Positions 1 to 8,291 of a stretch of 49,700 bases of DNA are shown piece by piece (positions within the stretch are counted from its first letter, which is position 1; every line of letters begins with the position of its first letter). The position numbers and the translations under genes are program-made. Source of the stretch: Campylobacter concisus (lineage in GTDB: Bacteria; Campylobacterota; Campylobacteria; Campylobacterales; Campylobacteraceae); the NCBI RefSeq assembly GCF_902460845.1, contig NZ_CABPVS010000006.1, forward strand, positions 69,480 to 119,179, given 5' to 3'. The notes under the pieces were generated by a model, which saw nothing but the letters and a program-made list of their open reading frames with translations, did no database searches and had not been told where the DNA came from.

Positions 1-95
1 ATTTTTTATAGTATAATATATAATATATTTTAACTTATTTATACGTATTACTATTATTTATATATTATTTTATGTATATTTAATAAAATAATCCG

Positions 96-101
96 TATAA
101 T
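96..101 (+). promoter_or_regulatory. -10 box of a probable leaderless promoter
   Basis: A perfect TATAAT lies only 6 nt upstream of the ATG at 108. A start site at the usual 6-8 nt spacing would fall on or next to the A of that ATG. There is no Shine-Dalgarno-like sequence in between or just upstream. Seen in sequence; that the mRNA is leaderless is an inference. The whole region 1-107 is almost pure A+T, so other -10-like hexamers also occur (for example near 10-25). Confidence 0.55.
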
Positions 102-107
102 ACTTTA

Positions 108-353
108 ATGATTGAAACAAGTGATATATTTAATTTGCTTCACAATGCAGTTGAGGCGAAAAATATCGGTAAGAAAATTTCACAAGCAAAAATGGCAGAA
201 GAGCTTGGCGTGCCTATGAGGACATATCAAGATTGGAGGCTTGGCAACTCAAAGCCACAAGCTGCTGCTGCAGTTTGCAAACTTCTTTGTGAGCTTGACG
301 ACGATGAAATATTATTTGTTATCAATAAGATGAGAAAGTTGCTAGGAAAATAG
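108..353 (+). CDS. small helix-turn-helix DNA-binding protein
   Basis: This 81-residue protein has a clear helix-turn-helix in residues about 23-50 (QAKMAEELGVPMRTYQDW), typical of small XRE/phage-type repressors. It presumably acts as a cytoplasmic transcription factor; its target is unknown. The remainder is a short helical C-terminus rich in charged residues. The ATG at 108 has no ribosome-binding site and follows a TATAAT by 6 nt, so translation may be leaderless. The next gene starts directly after its stop codon (TAG then ATG), suggesting co-transcription. Such solitary regulators occur both in core genomes and in remnants of mobile elements; nothing else mobile is seen here. Confidence 0.75.
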   Translation: MIETSDIFNLLHNAVEAKNIGKKISQAKMAEELGVPMRTYQDWRLGNSKPQAAAAVCKLLCELDDDEILFVINKMRKLLGK

Positions 354-527
354 ATGGAAAATTTGACACAAAAAGAGAGAATAGACCTTGAGAGCGTGTT
401 TGCAGCTATCTGCACTAAGAAAGAGCCTAAATTTTTAGGTTTCTATAAAGACTTTTACTCGAGTGCGATTTTAAAATTTTACGTAGTTAAAAACAGAATT
501 AAAAAAATAAAAATCAAGAAAAATTAG
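354..527 (+). CDS. hypothetical 57-residue basic protein
   Basis: The ATG at 354 immediately follows the TAG stop of the HTH gene, and the frame runs 58 codons to a TAG at 525-527. The N-terminal half is mixed and contains NLTQKERIDLESVF; the C-terminal half is very basic (KNRIKKIKIKKN), which could contact nucleic acid or membrane. No family is recognised. Its zero-gap position behind a DNA-binding protein suggests a two-gene unit, either a regulator plus partner or a small toxin-antitoxin-like pair, but no toxin motif is visible. Confidence rests on the tight junction and intact frame. Confidence 0.5.
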   Translation: MENLTQKERIDLESVFAAICTKKEPKFLGFYKDFYSSAILKFYVVKNRIKKIKIKKN

Positions 528-586
528 TTTTATATTATTTGAGCAGAAAACAATTTTTGCTGCATTTAAAGGTTAATAATTTAGAT

Positions 587-625
587 AAATTCTCCTTAAA
601 TATTGACTTTATTTAAAGAGAATTT
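587..625. terminator. long hairpin between convergent genes
   Basis: The arms 587-594 (AAATTCTC) and 618-625 (GAGAATTT) are perfectly complementary. They extend, past one C/A mismatch, by TTAAAT/ATTTAA around a 9-nt loop. It lies 7 nt beyond the kdsB stop and about 60 nt beyond the 57-residue gene, so it may end transcription from both sides. There is no long T run on either side, so termination strength is uncertain. Confidence 0.5.
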
Positions 626-631
626 GCCGAC

Positions 632-1345
632 TTATTTCTTACCAAATTTAGCTAGCGCTCTTTGGTAGTCCTCTTCGCTATCAATGCCGATACTTTGGCT
701 CTCAACCTCTAGCATCGCTATCTTTTTGCCATTTTCTAGGGCGCGCAGCTGCTCGAGTTTCTCGGTATTTTCAAGGCTTGAAGGCATGAGCGCGCAAAAC
801 TCTTTTAGGCTTTTTACGCTGTATCCGTAGATACCAAGGTGAGCCTTGTAGCTTTTGCACTCGCTTCTGTTAAATGGTATCCTTGATCTTGAAAAATAAA
901 GCGCATAGCCCCCGTGATCCGTCACCACTTTGACTAAATTTTTATCATCCGCAAACTCATCGTCCATCTTTTTATAGCAAGAAAACATAAAGGCTTTCCC
1001 TTTGTTTTGCTCGCAAAATGCCCTAAATTTAGCGATATTTTCAGGCTCGATAAATGGTTCATCAGCCTGAACATTTATGATGATCTCACTCTCGCTTAGC
1101 CCCAAAATTTGTGCCGCTTCGTTTATCCTATCAGTGCCACTTTGATGATCTTTGCTGGTTAGCACAGCTTTTATGCCGTGAGCCTTGGCGATACCAAGCA
1201 CGCTTGGCTCATCCACCGCAACCGCCACATCGTCCACACCACTTACTCTAAGAGCCGTCGCCACAAACATCGGCACGCCGTTTATCTCTTTCAAAATTTT
1301 GTTACTAAACCTTGTTGAGGCAAGGCGAGCTGGGATGATTATCAT
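632..1345 (-). CDS. kdsB: 3-deoxy-manno-octulosonate cytidylyltransferase
   Basis: KdsB activates Kdo as CMP-Kdo from CTP for inner-core lipopolysaccharide/lipooligosaccharide synthesis in the cytoplasm. The start used is the ATG at 1345, giving MIIIPARLASTRFSNKIL, the family N-terminus with the nucleotide-binding RLASTRFSNK segment. A GTG eight codons upstream is also in frame but lies inside thrC. QADEPFI near residue 94 and GIDSEEDYQRA near the C-terminus are family signatures. Length of 237 residues is close to normal. Its ATG overlaps the thrC stop as ATGA, so translation is probably coupled. It is the last gene of the nadE-to-kdsB run and, with lpxK, supplies LPS core synthesis. Confidence 0.93.
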   Translation of the reverse strand: MIIIPARLASTRFSNKILKEINGVPMFVATALRVSGVDDVAVAVDEPSVLGIAKAHGIKAVLTSKDHQSGTDRINEAAQILGLSESEIIINVQADEPFIEPENIAKFRAFCEQNKGKAFMFSCYKKMDDEFADDKNLVKVVTDHGGYALYFSRSRIPFNRSECKSYKAHLGIYGYSVKSLKEFCALMPSSLENTEKLEQLRALENGKKIAMLEVESQSIGIDSEEDYQRALAKFGKK

Positions 1346-2805
1346 CGCTCGATCCATTCTAGGACGCACTTTTCGATCTCGTCCTCTTTTATAATATTTT
1401 TGTGTAAAATTTTCGCACTAAATAGCGAGTTTATCGAGCTTGGCACGCTATCATTTAAGATTTTAGCGGTCTTTGCCAGCGCATCTTTTTCATCTTTCGT
1501 ATCTTTGATCTGGCACGCTTTGATCATGCTTGGCGTAAATTTCACCCAGTGCGCAGTCGATGTGATGACATTTATGCGGCTAGCATCCACCATTTTAAAA
1601 CAAGTAGCCGTATGCGGATCGATCGCGTAGCCGCTCTTTGCGAGCTTTGCGATATATGCCTCGCACTCTTCATCGTCGCACCAGCTAGCCTCAAAGTCCT
1701 CTTGTAGCGCTCCAAGCTCTTGCTTGCTAAGCTTATAAAATTTGTTTTTAGCTAGGCTTTGCATGAGTTCATTTGCTCTAACGCTACCAAATTTATCAAA
1801 CAGCAAGCGCTCGACGTTTGAGCTTATCAAAATGTCCATAGCTGGGCTTATCGTCTTAACCAGCTTTTTATCTCTTAGGTCATAAATGCCGGTGGTAAAA
1901 AACTGCGTCAAGATGTTGTTTGCGTTTGAGGCGATCTTGATCTTGCCGATCTTTGCGCCCATTTTTTTAGCGTAATACGCCCCAAGAGCGTTGCCGAAAT
2001 TTCCACTTGGCACTATGATGTCAAAGCTCTCGTTTGCCTTAAGCGCCTTTTGCTTTAGTAAATTTGCGTAGGCGTAGGAGTGGTAGATGATCTGAAAGAG
2101 AATTCTGCCAAAATTTACCGAGTTTGCCGCACTTAGTTTAAGACGCTTTTTCTTAAGCTCAGATTTAAATTTATCATTTGCAAGCAGCATCTTTAGCGCT
2201 CTTTGAGCGTCGTCAAAGTCACCTTTTATGCCAAAAACCTTTAAATTTTCACCCTGCATGGTCTGCATCTGCAGCTTTTGCACCTCGCTCGTGCCACCGT
2301 CTGGGTAGAGGCAGACGACCTTGATATTTTCATCATTTGCAAAGGTTTGAAGTGTCGCAGGGCCCGTGTCACCGCTAGTTGCACACATGATAAGGTATTT
2401 TTCGCCTCTTTCCTTTGCTAGCTGGCTAAGAAGTGAGCCAAAAGGCTGAAGCGCCATATCCTTAAATGCCCTAGTTGGGCCGTGATATAGCTCACTTACA
2501 TATAAATTTTTATCTATTTTTTTAAAAATGACTGGGTGCTTTGGGTCATCAAAGCTTGCGTATCTCTTGACTGCCTTTTTGAAAAACGCCTCTGGCACAT
2601 CAAATTTAAATAGTGATATGATATAAAGTGCGAGTTTCTCGTAGCTTAATTGTGAGAGCTCTTGCCACTTTGGTTTTGTTATTTTTGGAAGCTTTTTTGG
2701 CGCGTAAAGTCCGCCATGAGCGGAGCTTGGGCTAAGCATGGCTGTGCTTAAATTTACATTTTTTACCTTCTCATCTTTCACGCTTCTAGTTGGTGTTAGT
2801 CTCAT
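1342..2805 (-). CDS. thrC: threonine synthase
   Basis: ThrC converts O-phosphohomoserine to threonine with PLP. The 487-residue protein starts MRLTPTRSVKDEK, and GPTRAFKDMALQPFG (residues about 108-122) contains the PLP-binding lysine of this family. TSGDTGPA and the SGNFGNALGAYYAKKMG segment are the phosphate/cofactor loops. The length matches the longer proteobacterial type. It starts inside the cutA stop (overlap 2802-2805) and ends within the kdsB start, so it is translated in a coupled string. The same kdsB/thrC/lpxK/nadE neighbourhood is known in C. jejuni, which supports the call. Confidence 0.95.
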   Translation of the reverse strand: MRLTPTRSVKDEKVKNVNLSTAMLSPSSAHGGLYAPKKLPKITKPKWQELSQLSYEKLALYIISLFKFDVPEAFFKKAVKRYASFDDPKHPVIFKKIDKNLYVSELYHGPTRAFKDMALQPFGSLLSQLAKERGEKYLIMCATSGDTGPATLQTFANDENIKVVCLYPDGGTSEVQKLQMQTMQGENLKVFGIKGDFDDAQRALKMLLANDKFKSELKKKRLKLSAANSVNFGRILFQIIYHSYAYANLLKQKALKANESFDIIVPSGNFGNALGAYYAKKMGAKIGKIKIASNANNILTQFFTTGIYDLRDKKLVKTISPAMDILISSNVERLLFDKFGSVRANELMQSLAKNKFYKLSKQELGALQEDFEASWCDDEECEAYIAKLAKSGYAIDPHTATCFKMVDASRINVITSTAHWVKFTPSMIKACQIKDTKDEKDALAKTAKILNDSVPSSINSLFSAKILHKNIIKEDEIEKCVLEWIER

Positions 2806-3116
2806 TTTTTACCTTTTTTGGTTGATTTTTTTATCCATTTTTCGTATTTTTCAAATACCTCTTTTGGCTTAAGTGCTAAAATTTCTGGAGTTTCGTAGCT
2901 GTGGTGCTTTTTTATAAATTTAGCTACTTTTTTAAATTTAGCGTCCGTTTTTATGAGTAAAATTTGCTCTTTTTCATCACAAAGCTTCTCTTGCCAAAGA
3001 TAAATGCTCTTTGCGCTAAAGCTACTCACACAAGCTGCAAGTCCCTTTTCCACGAGTTTTTTGCTTAGTTTTTTTGCCTCTTTTTTCTTTGCGACTGAGG
3101 TGATTAAAATTCTCAT
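2802..3116 (-). CDS. cutA: CutA divalent-cation tolerance family protein
   Basis: This 104-residue protein matches the small trimeric CutA1 family: N-terminal ILITSVAKKKEAKKLSKKLVEKGLAACV, central SIYLWQEKLCDEKEQILLIKT, and HSYETPEILALK, the conserved Y/E-TPEI stretch. CutA was linked to copper/divalent-cation tolerance in E. coli, but its molecular job is unsettled. The C-terminus is unusually lysine-rich (KKSTKKGKK). It overlaps thrC by 4 nt and lies 50 nt downstream of lpxK, in the same operon-like run. No cysteine or histidine cluster beyond family residues is seen. Confidence 0.9.
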   Translation of the reverse strand: MRILITSVAKKKEAKKLSKKLVEKGLAACVSSFSAKSIYLWQEKLCDEKEQILLIKTDAKFKKVAKFIKKHHSYETPEILALKPKEVFEKYEKWIKKSTKKGKK

Positions 3117-3166
3117 TTTGATCTAAATTTTCCTTTTAAAAAGTGGCTCATTATAACAAAATGGGC

Positions 3167-4087
3167 TTAAATTTGCTTCGCCAAAACCTTTTTAAACTCC
3201 TCGCTTAGCGTAACTTCAAGCGTGATAAGCGATACTCTCAGCCCAAAATCCTTTACCTTTACATAGTCCTTTTGCGTCATCAAAAGCGAGGTGGCGTCGT
3301 AGGTTTGTAAAATTTCGCTTAGCTCTTCTTTTGAAAAGTCGTAGTGATCAGGGAAAAAGACCTGTCCCACGCACTCGCCAAAAAATGCCTCAAGGCGCGC
3401 TGGGTTTGCTATGGCGGTTACTAGCACCATTTTTTCGCTTTTGTTTAAAATTTCGCTCTTTCTAAAGTGAGTTTGCCCCTCGCACGCTATAAAATCACCA
3501 AATTTATAAAAGCTAAATGGATATCTATAAGCCCCGCTTGGCAGGCAAAGCTTTAGCTTTGGCTCTGGGTTTGGACGCACCAAGATGTCAAATTTAGCTA
3601 TGTCAAATTTAGAAAATCCATCATCCAGCAAGATATACTTTGCGCCATGCTCTTTGGCGTAGTTTATGGCTATTTTTCTATCTTCGCTTACGATCACATT
3701 TGCGTTTTTGATGCTTGTGGCATATATCATCGCCTCATCGCCACTTGCTGCTACGTCAAGTAAAATTTCGCCATCCCTAGCGACAACTTGCATGCCCTTG
3801 CTCTTTCTTTTATAGCCTCTAAGAATGATAAAAGCGCCTTCGAATTTCTTAGCGATAGCGACGCAAAGTGGGGTCTTGCCGCTTCCTCCAAGGGTTAAGT
3901 TTCCAACGCTTATTATCTTTATGCCTAGATCTTTTTTTTGCGCGCTAAATTTCTTACAAATAACGACTAGAGCGTAAATAAGACTTAACGGCAGAAGTAA
4001 AAAAGCTAGTAAAATTTGAAAGAAATTTGGGCGAAAGAAGTAGTCATTCGCCCAAGAGTGTAAAAGGATGTTAAATTTCTTAAACAC
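3167..4087 (-). CDS. lpxK: tetraacyldisaccharide 4'-kinase
   Basis: LpxK phosphorylates the 4' position of the lipid A disaccharide precursor at the inner face of the cytoplasmic membrane. The 306-residue protein has one N-terminal hydrophobic segment (about residues 19-42, [20 protein letters not shown]) followed by the P-loop region [26 protein letters not shown] resembles the family DDGFQ motif, and [10 protein letters not shown] is the usual C-terminal signature. The start is a GTG overlapping the end of the DegT-like gene by 8 nt, with only a weak ribosome-binding site, so it probably depends on translational coupling. An A8 run (T8 on the + strand near 3930) lies in the frame. Confidence 0.93.
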   Translation of the reverse strand: MFKKFNILLHSWANDYFFRPNFFQILLAFLLLPLSLIYALVVICKKFSAQKKDLGIKIISVGNLTLGGSGKTPLCVAIAKKFEGAFIILRGYKRKSKGMQVVARDGEILLDVAASGDEAMIYATSIKNANVIVSEDRKIAINYAKEHGAKYILLDDGFSKFDIAKFDILVRPNPEPKLKLCLPSGAYRYPFSFYKFGDFIACEGQTHFRKSEILNKSEKMVLVTAIANPARLEAFFGECVGQVFFPDHYDFSKEELSEILQTYDATSLLMTQKDYVKVKDFGLRVSLITLEVTLSEEFKKVLAKQI

Positions 4088-5210
4088 GAGATTTAGAAAT
4101 TTCTTTTACCGTGTTGCAGATGTATTGCACCTCTTCGTCGCTCAAACTATGATATATAGGTAGCGACAAGACTTGTTGATACGCTTTTAGAGCATTTGGG
4201 AAGTCATTTACTTTAAGCGAATATTTATTTTTATAATAGCTTAGCAAATGTATCGGTATGTAGTGCAGCGAAGTGTGAATTCCACGCTCCAAAAGCTCTC
4301 TAGCAAAGCTGTCGCGGTTTTTATTTATCTTGATAATGTACTGAGTGTAGATGTGCTCGCGTTTTTTGACTGGAGTTGTGATGTTGTGACACTCTTTAAG
4401 CTCTTTATCGTAAATTTCAGCGATCTTTTTTCTACGTTTTATAAGCTCGTCTGTCTTTTCAAGCTGAGCGATAGAAAATGCCGCATTTATCGAGTTTATA
4501 TCATATTTTAAACCGATATCAACGACGTCGTAGATGTAGCTTAAACTACCAAATTTATCTATACCATTTACAAGGGCGTAGTTACGAAGTAGTTTTGCTT
4601 TTTTATAGACCTCTTCGTCATTTGTCGTGAAAAATCCAACTGTTGAGATAGGATTTTGCACGCGTGAGTTTGTCTGAAAGCATGATAAAAACGAGTCTGA
4701 ACCAACTTTTTTGCCATTGTATGTTAGTCCTATGCCTCGATTTGCGTCATCTAAAACGACGATGCCGTATTTTTCGCAGATAGCCTTTATCTCATCAAGC
4801 CTAGCGCTTTGTCCAGCGATGTGTGAGATAAAAGCGCATTTTAGTTTTTTGTGATTTTGCTCTTTTAGCACCTTTTCAAGGGCTTCTGGGCTGATGTTAA
4901 AGTCCTCTTCATCGATATCAACAAAGATAGGCTCAGCATCAAAATGTCTAACAGCCTGAGCCACGCTAGGGAAGGCATTTACTGAACAGATGACCTTGTC
5001 ACCGCGCTTTGTATCCATAGCGCTTAGAGCCAGATGATGCGCTGCTGCGATGTTGTTTGTAGTGACAACAAATTTAGCACCAAAGTATTCTTTTAGCTTT
5101 TCTTCAAATTTAGCAACCGTATCAGTAGCATTTTCAGAACGCAAAGCCTCCCCTATGAGCTCACTTTCGCGCTCAGTGATAGTTGGTTTGTAAAACGGAA
5201 TTTCTCTCAT
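4080..5210 (-). CDS. DegT/DnrJ/EryC1/StrS-family protein lacking the PLP lysine
   Basis: The 376-residue protein has the fold and length of the sugar aminotransferase family (class V-like PLP enzymes, such as PseC): N-terminal [27 protein letters not shown], the aspartate pair D154-D155 that would hold the pyridine nitrogen, and C-terminal [16 protein letters not shown]. The segment that normally carries the Schiff-base lysine reads [19 protein letters not shown] (about residues 176-194) and has neither lysine nor the histidine of the dehydratase subfamily. The upstream GT-A-L cofactor loop is also altered ([11 protein letters not shown]). It sits between nadE and lpxK with 10 nt and -8 nt spacing, so a cell-surface sugar role is likely. 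It may be a non-catalytic or mechanistically altered member. The AAGGA site fits the ATG at 5210. Confidence 0.8.
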   Translation of the reverse strand: MREIPFYKPTITERESELIGEALRSENATDTVAKFEEKLKEYFGAKFVVTTNNIAAAHHLALSAMDTKRGDKVICSVNAFPSVAQAVRHFDAEPIFVDIDEEDFNISPEALEKVLKEQNHKKLKCAFISHIAGQSARLDEIKAICEKYGIVVLDDANRGIGLTYNGKKVGSDSFLSCFQTNSRVQNPISTVGFFTTNDEEVYKKAKLLRNYALVNGIDKFGSLSYIYDVVDIGLKYDINSINAAFSIAQLEKTDELIKRRKKIAEIYDKELKECHNITTPVKKREHIYTQYIIKINKNRDSFARELLERGIHTSLHYIPIHLLSYYKNKYSLKVNDFPNALKAYQQVLSLPIYHSLSDEEVQYICNTVKEISKSRV

Positions 5211-5220
5211 CTTTAATCCT

Positions 5221-5958
5221 TTAAATTTTCACTATCAACGGCATTTGTCGTTTAAACCTGTTTGACACAACTCTATTTTCTATATCCAAGACCGCTTTTA
5301 ATCCAAACTTTTTGATGGCTTGCTCCTTGTTATTTTCTAAATTTTGTAAAATCTCGTCGATAACAGCATAGCTGTAACCTATGTCGCCCTCGTCACTTTG
5401 CCCATCCCAAAGATCGGCTGAAGGTGCCTTATTTATAAAATTTTTATCAAGCCCAAGATATTTTGCAAATTCAAAAATTTCACTCTTATAAAGCTCTCCG
5501 ATAGGATTTATCGCGCACGCCAAATCCCCAAATATCGTGCCATAACCAAGCATAAGCTCACTTTTGTTGCTTGTGCCGATGACTAGAGCGTTTATACTAG
5601 ATGAATAATCATAAAGCAAGCTCATTCTAACTCTAGCTGCTAAATTCCCTTTTCTTAAATTGCTTAAATTTACATCTATCGTTTCGTAAAAGGCATTTAA
5701 AATGCCCTCTATGGATAAAACCTTATATTTTATGTTTAGTTTTTCACATAAATTTAAAGCATCGTCCATATTTTCTTTGTTTGATGACGCTGTTGGCATG
5801 ATGAGTGCATGAGTTTCATCTGGTTTTGCTCTCGCACAAAGTGTCGCAATCACAGCAGAATCAATACCGCCGCTTACGCCTAATAGTAGTTTTTTACCTT
5901 TAGTTTTATCTTTTAAGCTAAAAACTAAAGTTTCTTCTATTTTTTGATACCCCTTCAT
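5221..5958 (-). CDS. nadE: NAD+ synthase (ammonia-dependent type)
   Basis: NadE makes NAD+ from deamido-NAD+ with ATP. SGGIDSAVIATLCARA is the PP-loop of N-type ATP pyrophosphatases, and the internal stretches IGTSNKSEL and NKAPSADLWDGQ are family signatures. The ATG at 5958 (MKGYQKIEETL) is chosen because an AAAGGGA ribosome-binding site precedes it, whereas the upstream TTG at 5991 lies at or before the expected transcript start of the TATAAT at 5994-5999. The resulting 245 residues equal the C. jejuni length; no glutaminase domain is attached. It is the first gene of the run ending with kdsB. Confidence 0.93.
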   Translation of the reverse strand: MKGYQKIEETLVFSLKDKTKGKKLLLGVSGGIDSAVIATLCARAKPDETHALIMPTASSNKENMDDALNLCEKLNIKYKVLSIEGILNAFYETIDVNLSNLRKGNLAARVRMSLLYDYSSSINALVIGTSNKSELMLGYGTIFGDLACAINPIGELYKSEIFEFAKYLGLDKNFINKAPSADLWDGQSDEGDIGYSYAVIDEILQNLENNKEQAIKKFGLKAVLDIENRVVSNRFKRQMPLIVKI

Positions 5959-5993
5959 TGTCCCTTTGCCTAAAATTGCTTCCTTTTGCAAAA

Positions 5994-5999
5994 ATTATA
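5994..5999 (-). promoter_or_regulatory. -10 box of the nadE-kdsB operon
   Basis: TATAAT reads on the minus strand 36 nt before the nadE ATG. Upstream is A/T-rich without a convincing -35, as is normal for Campylobacter sigma-70 promoters. The predicted start near 5987 argues for the ATG at 5958 as translation start. Confidence 0.6.
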
Positions 6000-6078
6000 C
6001 TAATTAAATTTAAAATTTTTCTTTAAGTTTAAGTAAAAAGATGTAAATATTTAAGAAATGATAAATTTGAGGTAAGAA

Positions 6079-6681
6079 ATGAGAGTAATACACAAAAGTT
6101 TTGGAGATTTTGGCACTAATTGTTACATTGTTACAAAAAATGATTCATCTTTAGTAATAGATCCAGGAGATGGGGCAAAAGAATGGGTTTTACAAAATGC
6201 TAAAAATTTAAAAGCCATCCTTTGTACTCATGGGCATTTTGATCATATTTTTGATGCTGGAAAATTAAAAGATGAGCTAGAAATTCCAGTTTATATTAAC
6301 AAATTTGATACTTTCATGTGTGAGAGTGATATTTTTGGTTATATGAAAAGTACTTTTACTCCAGATGTTTTAGTTGATAATGATGAAAATTTTAACATTG
6401 ATGATTTTTGCATCAAATTTCATCATTTTCCAGGACATACACCAGGCTGCTCGATGATAGAGATAGATGACACGATGTTTAGTGGGGATTTTTTATTTAG
6501 AGGAAGCATAGGACGCTGGGATTTTCCTTTTTCAGACAAAAATGAAATGTTAAAAAGCCTAGAAAAGTGTAAAAATTTAAAAGGCAACTTCACGCTTTAT
6601 CCAGGACACGGAGAAGGCAGTACACTAAAGGCCGAGCAAAATAATATTGATTATTGGATAGATATAGTAAAAAATAGCTAA
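6079..6681 (+). CDS. metallo-beta-lactamase-fold hydrolase (GloB-like)
   Basis: The 200-residue cytoplasmic protein has the zinc-binding THGHFDH motif (residues about 51-57), PGHTPGC, SGDFLFRGSIGR and the C-terminal YPGHGEGST, all in the order found in glyoxalase-II-like hydrolases. The true substrate cannot be read from the sequence; hydroxyacylglutathione and persulfide substrates are both known for the fold. A GAGGTAAG ribosome-binding site fits the ATG. It is divergent from nadE, an arrangement also known in C. jejuni. Its end faces the porin gene, and a strong hairpin lies between them. Confidence 0.88.
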   Translation: MRVIHKSFGDFGTNCYIVTKNDSSLVIDPGDGAKEWVLQNAKNLKAILCTHGHFDHIFDAGKLKDELEIPVYINKFDTFMCESDIFGYMKSTFTPDVLVDNDENFNIDDFCIKFHHFPGHTPGCSMIEIDDTMFSGDFLFRGSIGRWDFPFSDKNEMLKSLEKCKNLKGNFTLYPGHGEGSTLKAEQNNIDYWIDIVKNS

Positions 6682-6810
6682 AAATTTCGTTGGTATTAAT
6701 TTCAAATTTCAAGCTTCTAGAATACACTTAATCACTATTAAAAATTTATATTTTTTATAAAGCTAAGAGTCAATCAAAAAAGATAGATAAATTTTGTATG
6801 GGGTCTATTT

Positions 6811-6846
6811 AAATTTTAAAAAATCCGAGCGAAAGCTCGCTCGGAT
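6811..6846 (-). terminator. rho-independent terminator of the porin gene
   Basis: A perfect 10-bp stem (ATCCGAGCGA at 6823-6832, TCGCTCGGAT at 6837-6846) encloses the 4-nt loop AAGC. On the minus strand it is followed by TTTTTAAAATTT. It starts 8 nt after the porin stop. Confidence 0.9.
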
Positions 6847-6853
6847 AAAGGTT

Positions 6854-8104
6854 TTAGAAGCTATATTTTGCTTCAAATCTTATACGATTTTGTTTAAAGC
6901 TTTCGCTATCTTTTTTATCTTTAGCAGCTGCATACCAAGTTAGGAAATTAAGTTTTTTGCTATATTTGTAGCTAGCTTGTGTATACCACTCATTTCTTTT
7001 TGCTCTCTCTTTATCAAGAGCATAGCTTGTGCCTTTACCTTGAGTATAGCCAGCACCAAGACCAAATTTATCTATATCATATCCAGCATTAACAAACCAG
7101 TAATCGTTGTCGCCTTTGATATTATTGTAGTATTGTTTACCATCACCACTCATTACACTATTTAGTATTTTAGCTGGGTTGATTAGCTGACCATTTGCAT
7201 CGATTGAAGTAAATGCGATTTTACCACTATTTCTAGCATCATTATCTTTATTTTTAGCGTCAAATTCTAAGTAGCCAGCATTAAATTTAGCACCAAATAG
7301 TTTTGTTCCGGCTTGAACAGCCCAAAAATCAGCATCAGCTACTTTTTTGTGATCTGAATCGCTATAAACATATTGACCTTTTAGATTTAGGTTTATATCG
7401 TCGGTTACATTAAAACTAAATGCTGCCTCAGCACCATAAAGTGTAGCTATTTCTTGTAGATTTGCAATAGCTGCCTTAAATGATACTGGATCATAGCTAC
7501 CAACTGCACCTAAATAATAAAGATTAGCAGGAGCGTCATGGAATTTTGTACCATTCGTTACTTCTTTTAGGAAAGGTCCATCTACTTCATCACTATTGTT
7601 TTCTATGGCATCATAAGCAGCAGCTGTTAAAGTAAGACCAGATACATCTGTACTTACCACTTTTAGACCAGTAGCTGCTATATCACCATCATCATAGAAA
7701 GTTTTGATAAGTTGTTTACCAGCTGTAATAGTAGTGTTAGATACTTTGTATCCTAGATACATCTCATATACACCAAAAGAATTTGTTGTATTTGTTTTAT
7801 CTGTACCAGTTGCTACTTTATCGCCTGAATCATCAGTAGCAGCATATCTTAGTGTCAATACACCAAAGAAATTATCATCAATAGCGGCTTTAAATGATGT
7901 TTGCATTCTAAAAGCATGGCCTGCATTATTACCCTTTACAGTACCAGCTGTAGTTTTCTTAGTGCTATCATTTGTATAACGATATCTTGCAAATCCTGAA
8001 AGATCTACATTTTTTATAGCTTCTTCAAGTGGAGTTGCACTTGCAACGCTTGAAAATGCACCTAAAGCAACCAAAGCAGCTAAGCTAACTTTTGTAAGTT
8101 TCAT
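6854..8104 (-). CDS. porA: major outer membrane protein (Campylobacter porin)
   Basis: The 416-residue protein begins with a Sec signal peptide (MKLTKVSLAALVALGAFSSVASA, cut after ASA near residue 23) and then TPLEEAIKNVDLSGFARYRY, the N-terminus of the Campylobacter MOMP family. The body shows the alternating pattern of a beta-barrel and ends KQNRIRFEAKYSF with the C-terminal phenylalanine recognised by the BAM machinery. It forms the general trimeric diffusion pore and is usually the most abundant surface protein. An AAGGAG site 7 nt before the ATG and a strong terminator fit high expression. Surface-loop stretches such as residues 45-60 and 190-215 are likely variable. Confidence 0.93.
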   Translation of the reverse strand: MKLTKVSLAALVALGAFSSVASATPLEEAIKNVDLSGFARYRYTNDSTKKTTAGTVKGNNAGHAFRMQTSFKAAIDDNFFGVLTLRYAATDDSGDKVATGTDKTNTTNSFGVYEMYLGYKVSNTTITAGKQLIKTFYDDGDIAATGLKVVSTDVSGLTLTAAAYDAIENNSDEVDGPFLKEVTNGTKFHDAPANLYYLGAVGSYDPVSFKAAIANLQEIATLYGAEAAFSFNVTDDINLNLKGQYVYSDSDHKKVADADFWAVQAGTKLFGAKFNAGYLEFDAKNKDNDARNSGKIAFTSIDANGQLINPAKILNSVMSGDGKQYYNNIKGDNDYWFVNAGYDIDKFGLGAGYTQGKGTSYALDKERAKRNEWYTQASYKYSKKLNFLTWYAAAKDKKDSESFKQNRIRFEAKYSF

Positions 8105-8139
8105 CTAAATCTCCTTTTGATAAAAAGTTTTGAAAGGAT

Positions 8140-8145
8140 ATTATC
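8140..8145 (-). promoter_or_regulatory. -10 box candidate of the porin gene
   Basis: TATGATAAT on the minus strand places a GATAAT hexamer 36 nt before the porin ATG, followed by an AAGGAG leader. The upstream DNA is A/T-rich with no clear -35. Confidence 0.5.
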
Positions 8146-8291
8146 ATAGAAAATTAATTTTATTGCTTAATTTTCCTTAAAATTTTAAAAAATGTTACCA
8201 ATTATTTACCAAAATAGGATAATGAGATAAAGATTGTCTTTTTAAAATTTCGTTTTATTTGGGATTAAAAATCAAAAGTTTTTACTTTCTT

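Noticed and set aside
3925-3945. A8/T8 tract in lpxK as a phase-variable switch
   Set aside because: The tract is short, A/T rather than G/C, and in an essential lipid A gene; Campylobacter phase variation normally uses poly-G/C runs, and none of length was seen in the window.
5959-5991. TTG start for NadE at 5991
   Set aside because: It lies at or before the predicted transcript start of the TATAAT at 5994-5999, while the ATG at 5958 has an AAAGGGA site.
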